The notes under the pieces: generated by a model | What the model was told of the DNA's origin: nothing | What the model saw: only the letters and a program-made list of their open reading frames with translations | The model's database searches: none | Shown here: piece after piece, positions 31,851-43,470 of the stretch | Layout: every line of letters starts with the position of its first letter | Position numbering within the stretch: position 1 is the stretch's first letter | Program-made: the position numbers and the translations under genes | Origin: Paguma larvata | Lineage: Eukaryota; Chordata; Mammalia; Carnivora; Viverridae | NCBI GenBank assembly: GCA_030068075.1 | Contig: CM057824.1 | Span: forward strand, 128,764,414-128,828,413 | DNA: 64,000 bases | Direction of reading: 5' to 3'

Positions 31851-34382
31851 GATGACTATTTTTTTCTGGTATAATAAAATAAAATGATGATAACAGAAGA
31901 TAATTTAACTCATGTTGAAATATGTTTTCAATAAATGAGTGAGAAAAAAACACAATAAAGTCCTGAGGAAAGTAAAACACTGAAGTATTTATATTCGAAT
32001 GTTAATAAACAATTAAAAAATCCTAAAGTAGATTTATGAACAAGGAAACATACACTATGAAAATATTAAAAGTTCATGTATAATCTTACTCTTAGTAAGA
32101 TTCTATCAAAGCAAATTATAGGAATCCCTTCTAATCCAAAAGAGGTCAGTATTTGAAAATATGCACATGCAGTAATATTCACATAACTAAATTTATATTT
32201 GTTCAGTCCTTCTAGCCCCACATTTTAACTTATTCATCCATGGTCATTATACATTAGCAGTATTAACTTTGCAAGTAAAATTCCTCAATCTTTTCTATTT
32301 TACTTTCCACTTACAAGCTGGTACTCATAGAAACACATTACACTAGGGTATCTGTCACAGGAATACTGAATATGAAATAGTTGTTATGATTATAGACATT
32401 GTAACATCAAATTTAGTGTTTATTAAATATCACCTGATTTTAATCTGTCCTTATTCGTATGCAACTCACCTATCTGGATGTAGCTTTAGTGGTTCTTGTT
32501 AAATTGATTACTGCATTTCATGTTTGTAAAGGGCTATTATGGGTTGCCTAACCCACAAGGCTGGACTAGAAGGTTAATGACAGATTTGCTTTGCAAAATG
32601 TCACACCGATTGATGCCATGAGACTGGCCATGGTCCAATGGTAATTCATTTATAAATGTAATAGCACTCTAATCAATTCTAATCTAAAAATATCTGAATA
32701 TGACATTTGTCCTTAAAACTTGTGAACACTGTTGCTGGGTAGAAAAGCCAGCATGGAACGAACAGAATTTGGTTAGCAAACACTCTAATCACCAGAGTTA
32801 GAACAGTCAAAGGAAAAGAAATAAAATATGTGTATATATCTAGATACATATCTATCTCCCTGTATAGTACTTGCCACTTATTTAAACCAGTCTCGTACAT
32901 GCAACAAAGAAATAACAATTTTTTATCAATTTCTCCTCTTGAAGATGGGGTTAGTTCTTTTCATAGAGACTGATTCTTAGCAAGATATTTGCATTTCATA
33001 TGAAGAAGCGATAGGTTTTATAATACTTTCAGGAGCTATAATACTTTGAGCTAATGTGAACAGTAGAAGAAACTAAGGGAAGGCCACCAACAACAGTTAC
33101 CATCATTTCATTGACAGGAATTTAATTGGAGTAGACCTCTCTACCCCTGCAAGGGATTATGCTGACCCCTTTTAATTGCCCTAGACAGGAAGGGCATATA
33201 GCTGAGTTCATGGTAACTTGCTGATCAGAATGACTCCAGTATCCGTGGCTTACAGTCCAATCTCTCTGCTAGTCAGTACTTCCTCAGGCTAGACATGTTT
33301 TTTAGCTGGAATAGGAAAAACATGAGTGCTGGTGCTACCCAGAGAGAGCTAATAACTTTACACATAAAATTTTGAAGGTTTTGTTCACCAGATATTCTTA
33401 CATGAGATGAAGAATGAACACTTCCTGGAGAAATTCATATGCCAAGTCATCTGAAGCTCCTGTCCTACCTAAATCTGTTCTCGAGCACCTGGGGTAGGTG
33501 TCAGGCGGCGCCTGGAGAGGCGACCACACGTGTGACAGAGTTGTGAAACTCTCAGCGTGAACTTAGGGGAGAAGAAGCAATGTCTAGAAGAATCTCTGTG
33601 AAAAATCATCTACGATATGCAAAGCAAAATTCCTTCTCGTAGACTCTTAAGGAGGACTAATAATAAAGTCTTGCTTATTTGTGACTGTATGCTGATGCAA
33701 TGGCCTGTAACTTTCCTACCCAGAATAAATAAGATTGCATTTCTAAAGATGACTGACTAGCGAGCAAATAACACTACTCTACTCTAAGCCTGTAACAAGA
33801 CAAAAATGTGATGAAATGGTTTTCAAGAAGATGATTTTGTAATATTGTTTGTGCATAATGAACAAATATCTTCATGTATTCCTGATTCTCATCCTTAGGA
33901 ATCATCAATGGAATATGTAGTGTTTGGAGTATTGGTTAGCTACAAACATAATCACCTGTGTCACTCAGAAAGGAGAGGATATACACTGTTTTTAATCTCA
34001 GGGGTCTCTTAACATACTGCAATGTGTATGAGTTTGAGGGGGAGGAGGTATCCATAGGCACCTGCACCTGTTCGTGTTGCTTTTGCAGTACCAAAATAAA
34101 TCACATGAGAATTTAAAAAAATAAATAAAATAACACTGAACATATCACCTGGAGTCAGGTGGGCCAGAGAACCAGGCATGGAAACCATCTGGTTGGGAAC
34201 AATAAGCAAAAGAACTGAAAGATGGAAGATAACCTGCCAAGGTCACCGATGTTAGACATTGCAGCTCCTGTCCCCAGCAGAGTCTGTGCTGTTCTGCAGG
34301 AGATGCAGCCTGCTGCAGGGGCACCGGTGCTAATGAGAAACCTTTATTTTTCCAGTTTCTGTAAACCACTGAGTGCTGTTTT
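31851..34382. other. Non-coding, apparently single-copy DNA
   Basis: No gene or repeat that I can name. A short GC- and CpG-richer patch lies at 33480-33570 (GTCAGGCGGCGCCTGGAGAG, CCACACGTGTGACAG). Overlapping 66- to 81-codon frames at 34009-34434 match nothing I know. Confidence 0.5.
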
Positions 34383-34398
34383 AAAATCAAGACAGGTG

Positions 34399-34614
34399 GG
34401 GGCGCCTGGCTGGCTCATTCGGTTGAGCGTCTGACTTCAGCTCAGGTCATGATCTCGCTGTCTGTGAGTTCGAGCCCCACATCAGGCTCTGTGCTGACCT
34501 GCTCAGAGCCTGGAGCCTGCCTCACATTCTGTGTCTCCCTCTCTTTCTGTCCCTCCCCGGCTCATGCTCTGTCTCTCTCTGTCTCAAAAATAAATAAAAA
34601 CTTAAAAAAAAAAT
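34399..34614 (+). mobile_element. Feliform SINE, near-consensus copy
   Basis: Begins GGGGCGCCTGGCTGGCTCAT with B box GTTCGAGCCCC and ends in ACTTAAAAAAAAAAT. Flanks AAAATCAAGACAGGTG (34383-34398) and AAAATCGAGACAGGTG (34615-34630) are a 16-bp duplication with one mismatch. Confidence 0.97.
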
Positions 34615-34630
34615 AAAATCGAGACAGGTG

Positions 34631-37600
34631 TATCTGATTCATGAAGCCTAGGACCTGGGCGGGCACCCTAGGTATAAGGAAGCCTGGTAAAGCAAGTATC
34701 TGTTGTTTTTAATGTTTATAATGGCGAGCTGACTGACTTCCCACCCCCAAGGTCAGATAAGTCAGATATTAACCAAACAAAAGATGGGGTGATCAGAAAT
34801 TTCAATGACAATAAATAAATAAATGTGCTTGAGGCCACTTGATTGACTATGAAATACCATGTAAATCTTCTCTACGTGTACCCATATGCAACTTTTATTT
34901 GAATAACACGAAATATTCTTATCGCAGAAGTAGAACAACTAAAATCCTCATCAGTTACCTCATCTGTTTCATCAGGGATTATCCCATGCTCCAAAAATTG
35001 CATGACATCAATTACCATTTTGATACTCCTTGATTAGTAAGTTAACTCAAAAAGTTAATTTCAACCAAGACACCTATATAAAATAGTGGACAAAAAGCAT
35101 GGGTAAGAGAGGAAACTAAATTACATATGCACAATACAGTGGTTCATGATACAATGTATAAAAGGACATGAAGAAGGTGAAGGTCTTGTTTCTGAACCTC
35201 GTTACAAGGCAGGCTAAATATTAATTTTTATTTCTATCTTTTACTGCCAGGATGACCATATATCCTGTTTTTCTCAGCAGAATCATTGTTTACACTTGTC
35301 ATCCTCTCGTCCTTATGACACAATATTTATTCCAGGTTTTAAAAGTAGTACGGTTATTAAATGTGGTGTTAACTGAGCTGAGATAGGTTATTGAGGTTGC
35401 ATTGTATTTCCGATGTCTGTTATGGTTTTGTCTAATGCTGTGCAAGACACTTTGCTAACGGAGTGTTAAATTTGAAAGACGTCCGGTAATAACTTCCCAG
35501 TTGCAAAGTAACTAACACCTCCCCTTCAAGGAGAGCTCGAAGGGCATAATTGATAAATTATATTCAGAAAAAACCCACGGAAGGCTAACTTTTTGAGGCT
35601 TAGGTGGTAGTGTGAGATATCTTTGATATCGGTGCCCTGGCCAGTCACTCGGTGCCTCAGCCTGTTGTACAATAGCTTGGTCACAAACTACCAACCTGGC
35701 AATTAGCAGGGTTAGTGGGAAGTATCGGGGTTTTTCAAATGTACGTGAAATATCAGCAGATAAGAGTGTATAGGCATTTTTGCTGTACAACTTGCAGAAA
35801 GTAGTATGAATGATACAGCTACAGTGGTTTTATCTTTTCCTATAGTGTGTAAATCGACACCTGTTTATTTTATTGTCATAAACACATTTTTTAATTTTGC
35901 AACAACATATCTTGATGTTAATAAGCCAAAAGATGCGTATTTAATAAAACATTAAAAGCTAATTTTCCATTTCCCAGGGCAACCAAGGATAAACATACCT
36001 TGCATACAATATTCGCTAATGGACCACAGTCATCAAGCACATGAAAATAAGAAGACACAAAAATCTACAGAAAAAGCACCAGCATCTCCTTAAAACTTAC
36101 AGTGAATGACAAAAATATCTGTGATCTTCCTGCCACCTGTCATGCAGTATACGTTTAACAAATCTTTTAAAAATATAAGTTTTCAGTACGACTAGCTAGA
36201 AAAATGAATAAAGTCTAAATTTAAAGAAACGAAATTTTCACAATTAAATATAGTAATCTATTATTAAATTCAATGATAAACCGTATCCAAGATTTTCTGT
36301 AGAAGATCATAAAGATAGACTGACTTTGGGCAAATCGGGAAAGGTAGGCGGGAAGGAAAGAAAAACGAAGGAGGGAGGGAGGGAAAGAAAGAAGGAAGGA
36401 GGGAAGAAGAAGAGGGAAGATGGAAGGAAAGAAAAGAGAAAAAGAAAGGAATCATGACTGGCAGTTTTGTTAATGAGAGGAGAGACATGACTACAGACTA
36501 CGAGACTTTAAAAATCATGTTTTAATAATTTGACAATATATGTTTCAATATATTTGAAAAAATATGTTCTAAAATATTTACAAGCTTAGAAAACATTATT
36601 TCTTGGGGAAGGGAAAATTATCAAATATGAATTTGTTTATATTTACTTATATTTTATATTTTGATTATCTAGCAAATTTAAGAATCTATTAACAACCGGA
36701 ATGGGACAATGAATAAGGAATGGAAAAAAGTGGAAGGGGAAGATAAAGAAAAGAAAGAAAAGAAATTTTATGTTCAAAGAAGTGATTTTAAATGTAATTG
36801 CTGAAGGCACATTTATATATTATGTTGGAAGCATAAATTTCATCTATATCAAATAAAATATCATTTCACTTTGTCAAGTGAAATAATTTCACTCATTTTT
36901 GGTTCAAAGTTTTCTTAAGCATGATATAAATGTTATACAAAAGTTGTAAATGTTAATAAATATTGGTTAATGAGTTGACCTCATTAAGCGAAAAGGAAGC
37001 ATTTACAAATAAATAAATACCAAGTTTCCAGAAATGGCAAGAGATCCTTTAAATCAGCTTGGCCAATTACAATAAAAAAGCTCACTCATGGAATCAAAGA
37101 GGAGATTTAGAAAGTTTCTAAAGTAAGTAAATTAAGTAAATGGAATTATCTTTGAATTTATAGTAGAAATGCAAAATTTAGCATTTGTAATGGTGAAATC
37201 ATCTACACTGAAATAAGAAATGGAATGAAACAGAAAGTTATTTGCAATTGGATGGTGATGTGGACATAATACAGCCATTCATATATATATGTGTGTGTAG
37301 GTACATACATGCAAACATACATGATGAAAGTAAGTGAACTACATTTTTGTAATAAAGTTGACAATGAATACTAAAGCCTTCAGCATAGTAGTACAGTCTT
37401 AGATATATTTGATAACATTAAGGATTGCTGTACATACCTTCCTAAAGGTTCCACAATATTATTGAAATTTTTGCAGATAAATTATTCCATTTTTATTATT
37501 ATTTTCATAATATCATTTGGAAATCTATAATCAAATTAGAAAAACAATAGAACACTCCAAACATAGAGCTTTTGAAATTTTTAGTAAATGTTAATGACTG

Positions 37601-37655
37601 AAAAAGAAGATTGTGAACAGGAAGGGTCCTGAAAATTTTCCCTTTAAAAAACTAT
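34631..37655. other. Non-coding, apparently single-copy DNA
   Basis: Three kilobases without a gene or named repeat apart from the purine tract at 36346-36450. The 92-codon minus frame at 35512-35790 has no recognisable domain. Confidence 0.5.
36346..36450 (+). repeat. GA-rich polypurine tract
   Basis: Imperfect GGAA, GGGA and GAAA repeats over about 100 bp, almost without pyrimidines on the plus strand. The complementary strand gives a Ser/Pro/Phe-rich chance frame. Such tracts can adopt triplex structure. Confidence 0.85.
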
Positions 37656-37877
37656 GGGGCGCGCATGGGTGGCTCAGTAAGTTAAGCGTCCAGCTTTGGC
37701 TCAGGTCATGATCTCATGGTTTATGGATGAGCCCTGCATTGGGCTCTGTGCTGACAGATCAGAGCCTGGAGCATCCTTTAGATTCTGTCTCTGTCTCTCT
37801 CTGCTCCTCCCCCACTCGCTTTCTGTGTCTCTCTGTCTCTCAAAAATAAATAAAACGTTAAAAAATAATAAATAATT
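37656..37877 (+). mobile_element. Feliform SINE, sense
   Basis: Begins GGGGCGCGCATGGGTGGCTC (a small GC insertion in the head) and ends AATAAATAAAACGTTAAAAA. The B-box region is altered (TTTATGGATGAGCCC). A possible duplication is TTTAAAAAACTAT / TTTAAAAAAGCAT. Confidence 0.92.
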
Positions 37878-38016
37878 TTTAAAAAAGCATCAGAAGATCT
37901 GAATAAGTTATACAAAGAAAGCTCAAACTGCATATAGGATCTATGTTGAAATTCTATAATTAGCTTCGTAATGTATCTTATTTTGAGAGTACTTTTTTTG
38001 AAAAGCTCTTATTCTT

Positions 38017-38211
38017 TCTTTAAAATGTTTATTTATTTAACTTTGAGAGAGAAAACACAAGTACGGGAGGGGCAGAGAGAGGGAGACACAGAATCTGAGA
38101 CACAGAGCTGTCAGTGAAGAGCCAGATGCAGGGCTCAAACTCATGAACTATGAGATCATGAACTGAGCTGAAGTGAAATACTTAAATGACTGAGCCACCC
38201 AGGTGTCCCGG
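38017..38211 (-). mobile_element. Feliform SINE, antisense
   Basis: AAAGCTCTTATTCTT occurs at 38002-38016 and 38212-38226, a perfect 15-bp duplication. The body is short in the middle (GACACAGAGCTGTCAG with the CAGGCTCCAGGCT block missing). Confidence 0.95.
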
Positions 38212-38398
38212 AAAGCTCTTATTCTTAATAGGGCAAATTTATATTCTGTAATGGATTAGAATAAAATTGAGAACATCTATAAGCTTGCAGCATCTATATT
38301 AAGGAGTGCTTTCATATTTGCTAAAGAAAATTTCTTTAAAGAAAGGACAATGATAGTAGCTTTGAAAAATAGATACACACTTATGTATACACACACAG

Positions 38399-38494
38399 TT
38401 TTCCACTTAAAGTGTGTGTATGTATATGTATATATATGTATATAAGCAAAATGATATGTATATATACATATACACGCACATTTTAAGTGGAAAA
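38399..38494. repeat. 96-bp AT-rich imperfect palindrome
   Basis: TTTTCCACTTAAA at the left end is matched by TTTAAGTGGAAAA at the right. Inside it, GTGTGTGTATGTATATGTAT pairs with the complement of ATACATATACACGCACAT. Arms of about 36-38 bp with few mismatches surround a spacer of roughly 22 bases around AAGCAAAATG. One strand could fold into a long hairpin. The right end lies 13 bp from a probable LTR. Confidence 0.85.
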
Positions 38495-38507
38495 GAGAAA
38501 GTCGAAT

Positions 38508-39519
38508 TGAAAATACTCGCCGGAGCTGGAGTCCAGCTCTGGCATGTCCAGGAATATTCCGAAGGATGAAAGGTGTCGGGACGGATGAAAGAAAGACTCA
38601 GGAGAACTGCATGGCTTTTGGAATCAGGCAGGCGCTCCTGTGTCTCCCTCTGCCCTACTGAGCCCAGTATTTTATTTAAAGGTAGTAAGTGACATTACAG
38701 CAATGAGTGACATCCCATCAGTAAGCATAGTTCGCTATGTTTAAAAACAATGTATTTTTGTCAGCAAAGTGGCAATTTTCTCAGTCTTGCAAGTTGTTTT
38801 AAATCATTCTTTTTTAGACCATAAAGGAAACAATTCTTATCTTAGCTATTTTGTGATTCTGCTCCTAAGTTAATCAACATATGCTGTCTTTGAAGTAGGA
38901 TTACGTAAATTTGTGGCAGGAGGAGAAAATAAGGATGTTTAAGAAGCAAGAAGCAAGCTGGGTTTGTTTACCATATGTCACAGTAAATAGGGGGCACATA
39001 CATTATCATCTTAAGACCTATGTTAATCATCTATAGAAAGGTTAAGAGTCATCTTTCTAGCTTCCTAAACTTCAATGAGGGAGGTGTAACTCTCTTGGTA
39101 AAGAAGTAATTCCTAAGGCTTGTCTAAGTTCCTTTGCTTGTGAATGAGTGAATTTACATAATAGGGGCCCAACGTTTCCACAAGTCACACCAATATCCAG
39201 CCAGCCCGTAACTGCTATCAATCTGTGCAACCCATCCCCAAGATGCAACTTTAAGATTACTTCTGGCCAGGCGACTCTCATTCAGATGTAATCCATCAAA
39301 GCATCGTGCTCCAGGTCCTTCCTCTTTATTTAAATACCATAAAATAAAAGAGCATTACATTCCTTGGGGCCAAGGAGAGCAGCTCAAGAAATCTAAGACT
39401 GAAAAATTATTTAGAAGGAGGTAAGACTAGGCACCATTTTGATTGGCAGCAGCTTTGCTTTGACTGCATTTCCACATAGGCAGGTGTCTCAACCTGTGAG
39501 CCCAAGATGGCTCCCAACA
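38508..39519 (-). mobile_element. Probable endogenous retrovirus LTR, antisense
   Basis: On the minus strand the element begins TGTTGGGAGCCATCTTGGGC, like class II (IAP/MMTV-related) LTRs, and ends near GGCGAGTATTTTCA. AATAAA lies at 38671-38676 in complement, about 150 bp before that end, fitting an R/U5. The 1-kb length, raised CpG content near the R/U5 and TG...CA ends support an LTR. Flanks TCGAAT and CTCTCC do not match, and no primer-binding site or retroviral gene is seen, so the boundaries are tentative. Confidence 0.5.
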
Positions 39520-40221
39520 CTCTCCCTGTTAGTAGAATGTTCCTGCACTTGCCATATCTCAGTGCCCACAGAATAAGCACTTTCTTGTTTAAAAATAGGA
39601 TAGTATATAGAGAAACTTAAAGAAATTTCAAATTTATCAACCATGTGCAACTTTGAAGAATATCACTGCCTATTTCATTAAATCATTAAAAATAATAAAA
39701 TTGGGAAAGAACAAATAAAAATAGTACTACTGACATATTATGAAAAAATATATTGTTAAGAAATATATTAAACAATGGAATAGATACTTTAAGGAGGTAC
39801 CAAAAAGAAATTTTTAATGTCCAGATACTCTATATAGAGAAATTATTAATGTTGCTTTAATGTAAGTGTGTATGTGTTGGTTTTTATGTATGTTGCTTTT
39901 AGATAGAATTTTATATTTAAAATTATTTTTGAACAGTATTCTATAGATCCACTTATATAATATTTTTTCAATTAACAAAGTATTTCAGAGATAATGTATT
40001 TGAATTATTATGGGCACCTCTTTACACTTTTAAAAGTTTTTTAATTTGGATATTAAACTGTCACACTTTTCTTTCCCATAATCTTCATGCAGCTCCTCAT
40101 TTGGAGGGTGGTTTTATCCCAGGGGCAGAGCAAATAATCATTGCTGGGAACAGAACTGGGAGAAAATTTTGAAGAGTTTTCACATAGGTCACATACGATC
40201 TTACATTCTGGCTTATCTTTG
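39520..40221. other. Non-coding AT-rich DNA
   Basis: No gene or repeat recognised. An AT-rich core lies at about 39600-40030. Confidence 0.5.
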
Positions 40222-40235
40222 AAAAGTAACACCCT

Positions 40236-40375
40236 CATTCTACTCCTGAAACCCATATTACACTATAAGTTAACTAACTAGACATTAAATAAAAACGTGA
40301 AATATTAGAAAGATAAAAATAATAATAAATAAATAAAATGAATAAACAACAACAACGACAAAAAAGAAAAAAACT
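40236..40375 (+). mobile_element. Very short 3' end of a carnivoran LINE-1
   Basis: CATTCTACTCCTGAAACCCA TATTACAC, then AAGTTAACTAACTAGACATT and AAATAAAAACG, match the last bases of the carnivore LINE-1 3' UTR. A long, impure A-tail follows (to about 40375). Flanks AAAAGTAACACCCT (40222-40235) and AAAACCAACTCCCT (40376-40389) are a plausible diverged duplication. Less than about 60 bp of LINE-1 body is present. Confidence 0.6.
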
Positions 40376-40389
40376 AAAACCAACTCCCT

Positions 40390-41619
40390 GCCCACCCCAC
40401 TTGTGAAGTCACTAGATAGTTAAGTAAAGGAGGGCAGCCTCCTTAAACAGAGTGGGTGAGCTGCCTCCACTGGCCAGGGAGGCTCATGGCAGATGTTCCC
40501 TTAAATGTGCCTTGAATTTTTCAGCTATTTCAGGACACACACATTCCATTTCTCCCTCTTCTCTGATTCAATGGCTTAGATTTTACATGAAACTCGAAGC
40601 TATGCATTCAACTGATGTTGAAACTCGACATTCTAAATGATAACAGCATTCACTTTCAGCCCATATGAACCTTACAGCTGCAGGAGAATGAACACCATAT
40701 GAGCAAACTCCGAATATGCCTGTTTCCATCCCAGAAGTTGAGCACAATTCCAAATTCACCTATAATATTAGAGCAAATATGTCCACCGTCCCCTATCCCG
40801 TATGGTTTCCTAAAAAACAGATCCGGAAGCCAATCTTCCATGCTAATGTGTTATTGAAGAGTACAATCCCAGGACAGGAGTGAGACAGAAAAGTAAGGAG
40901 AGAAAATATGGCTAGGAGTGTTACCATGCCCATCAAAGATTTATAGAAAGCATAAATACTTGCTTTGACTGGGATGAAGCTTAATAGAGGCATCTGAACT
41001 ACTGCATTGCAGAACAATCCATCTGAAAGAAATAAAGAAGAACTTATCCTCTGGCAACCTCCAGCCTGGTGTGGAGTGTTATTGCCCCACCCCGAGTCTG
41101 CATCGCATTCTCTGACCTCTCTAGAGTCACTGGGGATTCCAGAACAGTAGACACACAGGCACGCAAGCTCTTTGCCAGTCAGCACCATCTGCAGGGATAT
41201 GTAAAGCATAGCCACGGTGACAGCAGAAAGTGTAACCTGGGTCAGCCATCATAGATACAGTGCAAGCCTTTACAAAAGTTATCTTGTTCAGAAATCAAGG
41301 CAACGAAGCAGATGTGTGATGAAAAAACTGAGTATGATATACTTTTCATAGGTTTTGGTGACAATGGTAATTTAATCTCTCAAAGGCTTGTTCCTACTGG
41401 GGACTGCATTTCAAGTGACTATAGGCGATAATTTGGTAAAGAGTATTACCATTGCACTCTCTCATTTGCCACAGTCCTGGTTCTAAAAGTTAGATGGATT
41501 TTTTTTTAAACCAAGCAAGGATGATAACAATCCCGAACTTCCTTCAAACTCCTCAAGTCATTGTTGCCTACAATCACTCTGGTAAAAAAAAAAATAATAA
41601 TAAGTTGAGAAATTTAATA
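40390..41619. other. Non-coding, possible decayed repeat
   Basis: No gene assigned. The longest frame in the window (140 codons, minus strand, 40793-41215) lies here. It has no domain, signal or family match that I recognise, and no exon-like borders. It overlaps sequence with a decayed-repeat look. Confidence 0.4.
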
Positions 41620-43251
41620 GAGTGCTCAGAGATAAACTCACTCATAAGATCAACTGATCTCAGTGAGGAGGCCAATAATGCATGTGGGGGAAATATAAAT
41701 ATTTTCAACAAATGGTACTGACAAAATTGTATATCCATTTGTAAAGGAATGAAATCTAACTCAGCTTACACTACACACAAAAATCAACTCACAATGAATT
41801 AATGACTTAAACATAAAATTTGAAACAATAAAACCCATGAAGGAAACATAAGATAAAAAGTTTTGGACTCTGATCTTGCAATGATTTGTTTGATTTTACA
41901 CCAAAAGCACAGGCAACAAAACCAAAAATAAACCAGGACTACATCAAACTAAAAAGCTTCTGCCAGCAAAGGAAACAATCGACAGAGTGAAAAGGCAACC
42001 TATGGAATGGGAGAAAGCATTTGTGAACTATCTATCAGATAAAGGGTTAATATCCAGAATATAAAAGGAACACCTACGACTTAATAGTGAAGAAAAACCC
42101 ACAAAAAGTAAAAAAAAAAAAAAAGCAACACCAAAAACCAAATAACCCATTTACAAAATGTACTTCTCCAAACAAGACATACAAATGGCCAGCGTGTACA
42201 TGAAAAGGTGCTCGCCATCACTAATCATCAGGAAAATGCAAATCAAAACCTCGATAAGATAATACCTTGCACCTGTTAGGTTGTTTTTTTAACAGAAGAA
42301 TAAAAGATATGTTTTGGCAAGGATGGGGGGGAGGCAGAATAGTTCAGCAGCTATGGAAGAGAGAATGAAGATTATTCAAAAATTAAAAATAGAGCTACCC
42401 TATAGCAGCAGCAATTTTACTTTTATGTATATATCCAAAAGAATTGAAATCAGGATCTCAAACTTATCTGTACTCCCATTCGCTTCAGTATCATTCACGA
42501 TAGCCAAGACATGGAGCCAACGTAAATGTCTACTGAGAAAGAAATGGATGAAGAAAATGTGGTGAATACATCTAATGGAATATTATTCAGCCTTAAAGAA
42601 GAGAATCCTGCCATTTGCAATGACATGACTGAACCTAGGAGACATTATGCTAAGTGAAAGAAGCCAGTCACAGGAAGACAAATACTGCTTCGTTCCATTT
42701 ACATGAAGTGTTAGAATACCAAAACCCGTAGAAGCAGAGAATAGAATGGTGATTGCCAAGGCAGAGGGAAAAGGGAGATTGTTTCTCAGTGGGTTTAAAG
42801 TGTCAGTTAGGCAAGATGAGAAAGTTCTGGATATCTGCTCTGCAGCTTGGTCTCTACCGTTAATAATTCTGCACTTTAAAATATGTTGAGGGGACACCTG
42901 GGTGGCTCAGTCAGTAAACCTTCCACCTTTGGATTAAATTTTGACCTCACAGTTCACGAGTTGGAGTACCATGTCGGGCTTTCTGCTGACAGCTCCGAGC
43001 CTGGTACTGGATTCATGTCTCCCTCTCTCTCTGCCTCTCCTCTGCTCATACTCTGTCTCTTTCAAAAATTCAAAAATATGTGAAGAGAATATACCTCATG
43101 ATTTTACCACCAAAAAGAATCTCAAGAAACACAAAAGAACACTTGAAAATGTTTGGTGGTGATGGATGTTTAGCACCTTGATCGTGATAATAATATCATA
43201 GGTGTATGCATATGTCTAAACTCATCAAGATGTATTTATTAAATGTGTTCT
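41620..43251 (+). mobile_element. LINE-1 ORF2 C-terminal part and 3' UTR, sense
   Basis: Plus-strand landmarks in order: AACAAATGGTACTGACAAAA, ACACAAAAATCAACTCACAA, CACCAAAAGCACAGGCAACA, CAACCTATGGAATGGGAGAA, ATGAAAAGGTGCTCGCCATC, TGGATGAAGAAAATGTGGTG, ATTATTCAGCCTTAAAGAAG and CATTATGCTAAGTGAAAGAA. A 3' UTR resumes after the SINE at 42890-43072 (GGTGTATGCATATGTCTAAA). ORF2 is broken by stops and deletions. Internal A-runs at 42110-42124 suggest slippage. Confidence 0.85.
42890..43072 (+). mobile_element. Feliform SINE inside LINE-1 3' UTR
   Basis: Begins GGGGACACCTGGGTGGCTCA and ends CTCTTTCAAAAATTC. AAAATATGT is repeated on both sides. Diverged in the B-box region (TTGGAGTACCATG). Confidence 0.9.
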
Positions 43252-43470
43252 GGAGTGGCTGTGTGGCTCAGTCAGTAAAGCATCCGACTTTGGCTAAGGT
43301 CATGATCTCCTGGTTTGTGAGCTCAAGCCGCATATTGGGCTCTGTGCTGACAGCTTAGAGCCTGAGGCCTGCTTCAGATTCTGTGTCTCCCTTTCTCTAT
43401 GCCCTTCCCTACTCATGCTCTGTCTTTCTCAAAAATAAACAAACAAACAAAAAAAACAATTAAAAATAAA
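43252..43470 (+). mobile_element. Feliform SINE at LINE-1 3' end
   Basis: Begins TGGAGTGGCTGTGTGGCTCA and ends in an (AAAC) tail (AATAAACAAACAAACAAAAA). It abuts the last recognisable LINE-1 3' UTR bases, as if inserted near the LINE-1 tail. Confidence 0.9.

Noticed and set aside
35512..35790. 92-codon minus frame considered as a processed pseudogene
   Set aside because: I compared it mentally with common pseudogene sources such as ribosomal proteins and found no match. There is no A-tail or target duplication.
36270..36488. Ser/Pro/Phe-rich 72-codon minus frame
   Set aside because: It is the complement of the GA-rich purine tract.
40793..41215. 140-codon minus-strand frame, the longest in the window
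   Set aside because: No domain, signal peptide, repeat pattern or family resemblance. It starts and ends without exon-like splice signals that I can support, and its length is within reach of chance in 64 kb.
42583..42897. 104-codon minus-strand frame
   Set aside because: Antisense to the LINE-1 ORF2 end at 41620-43251.
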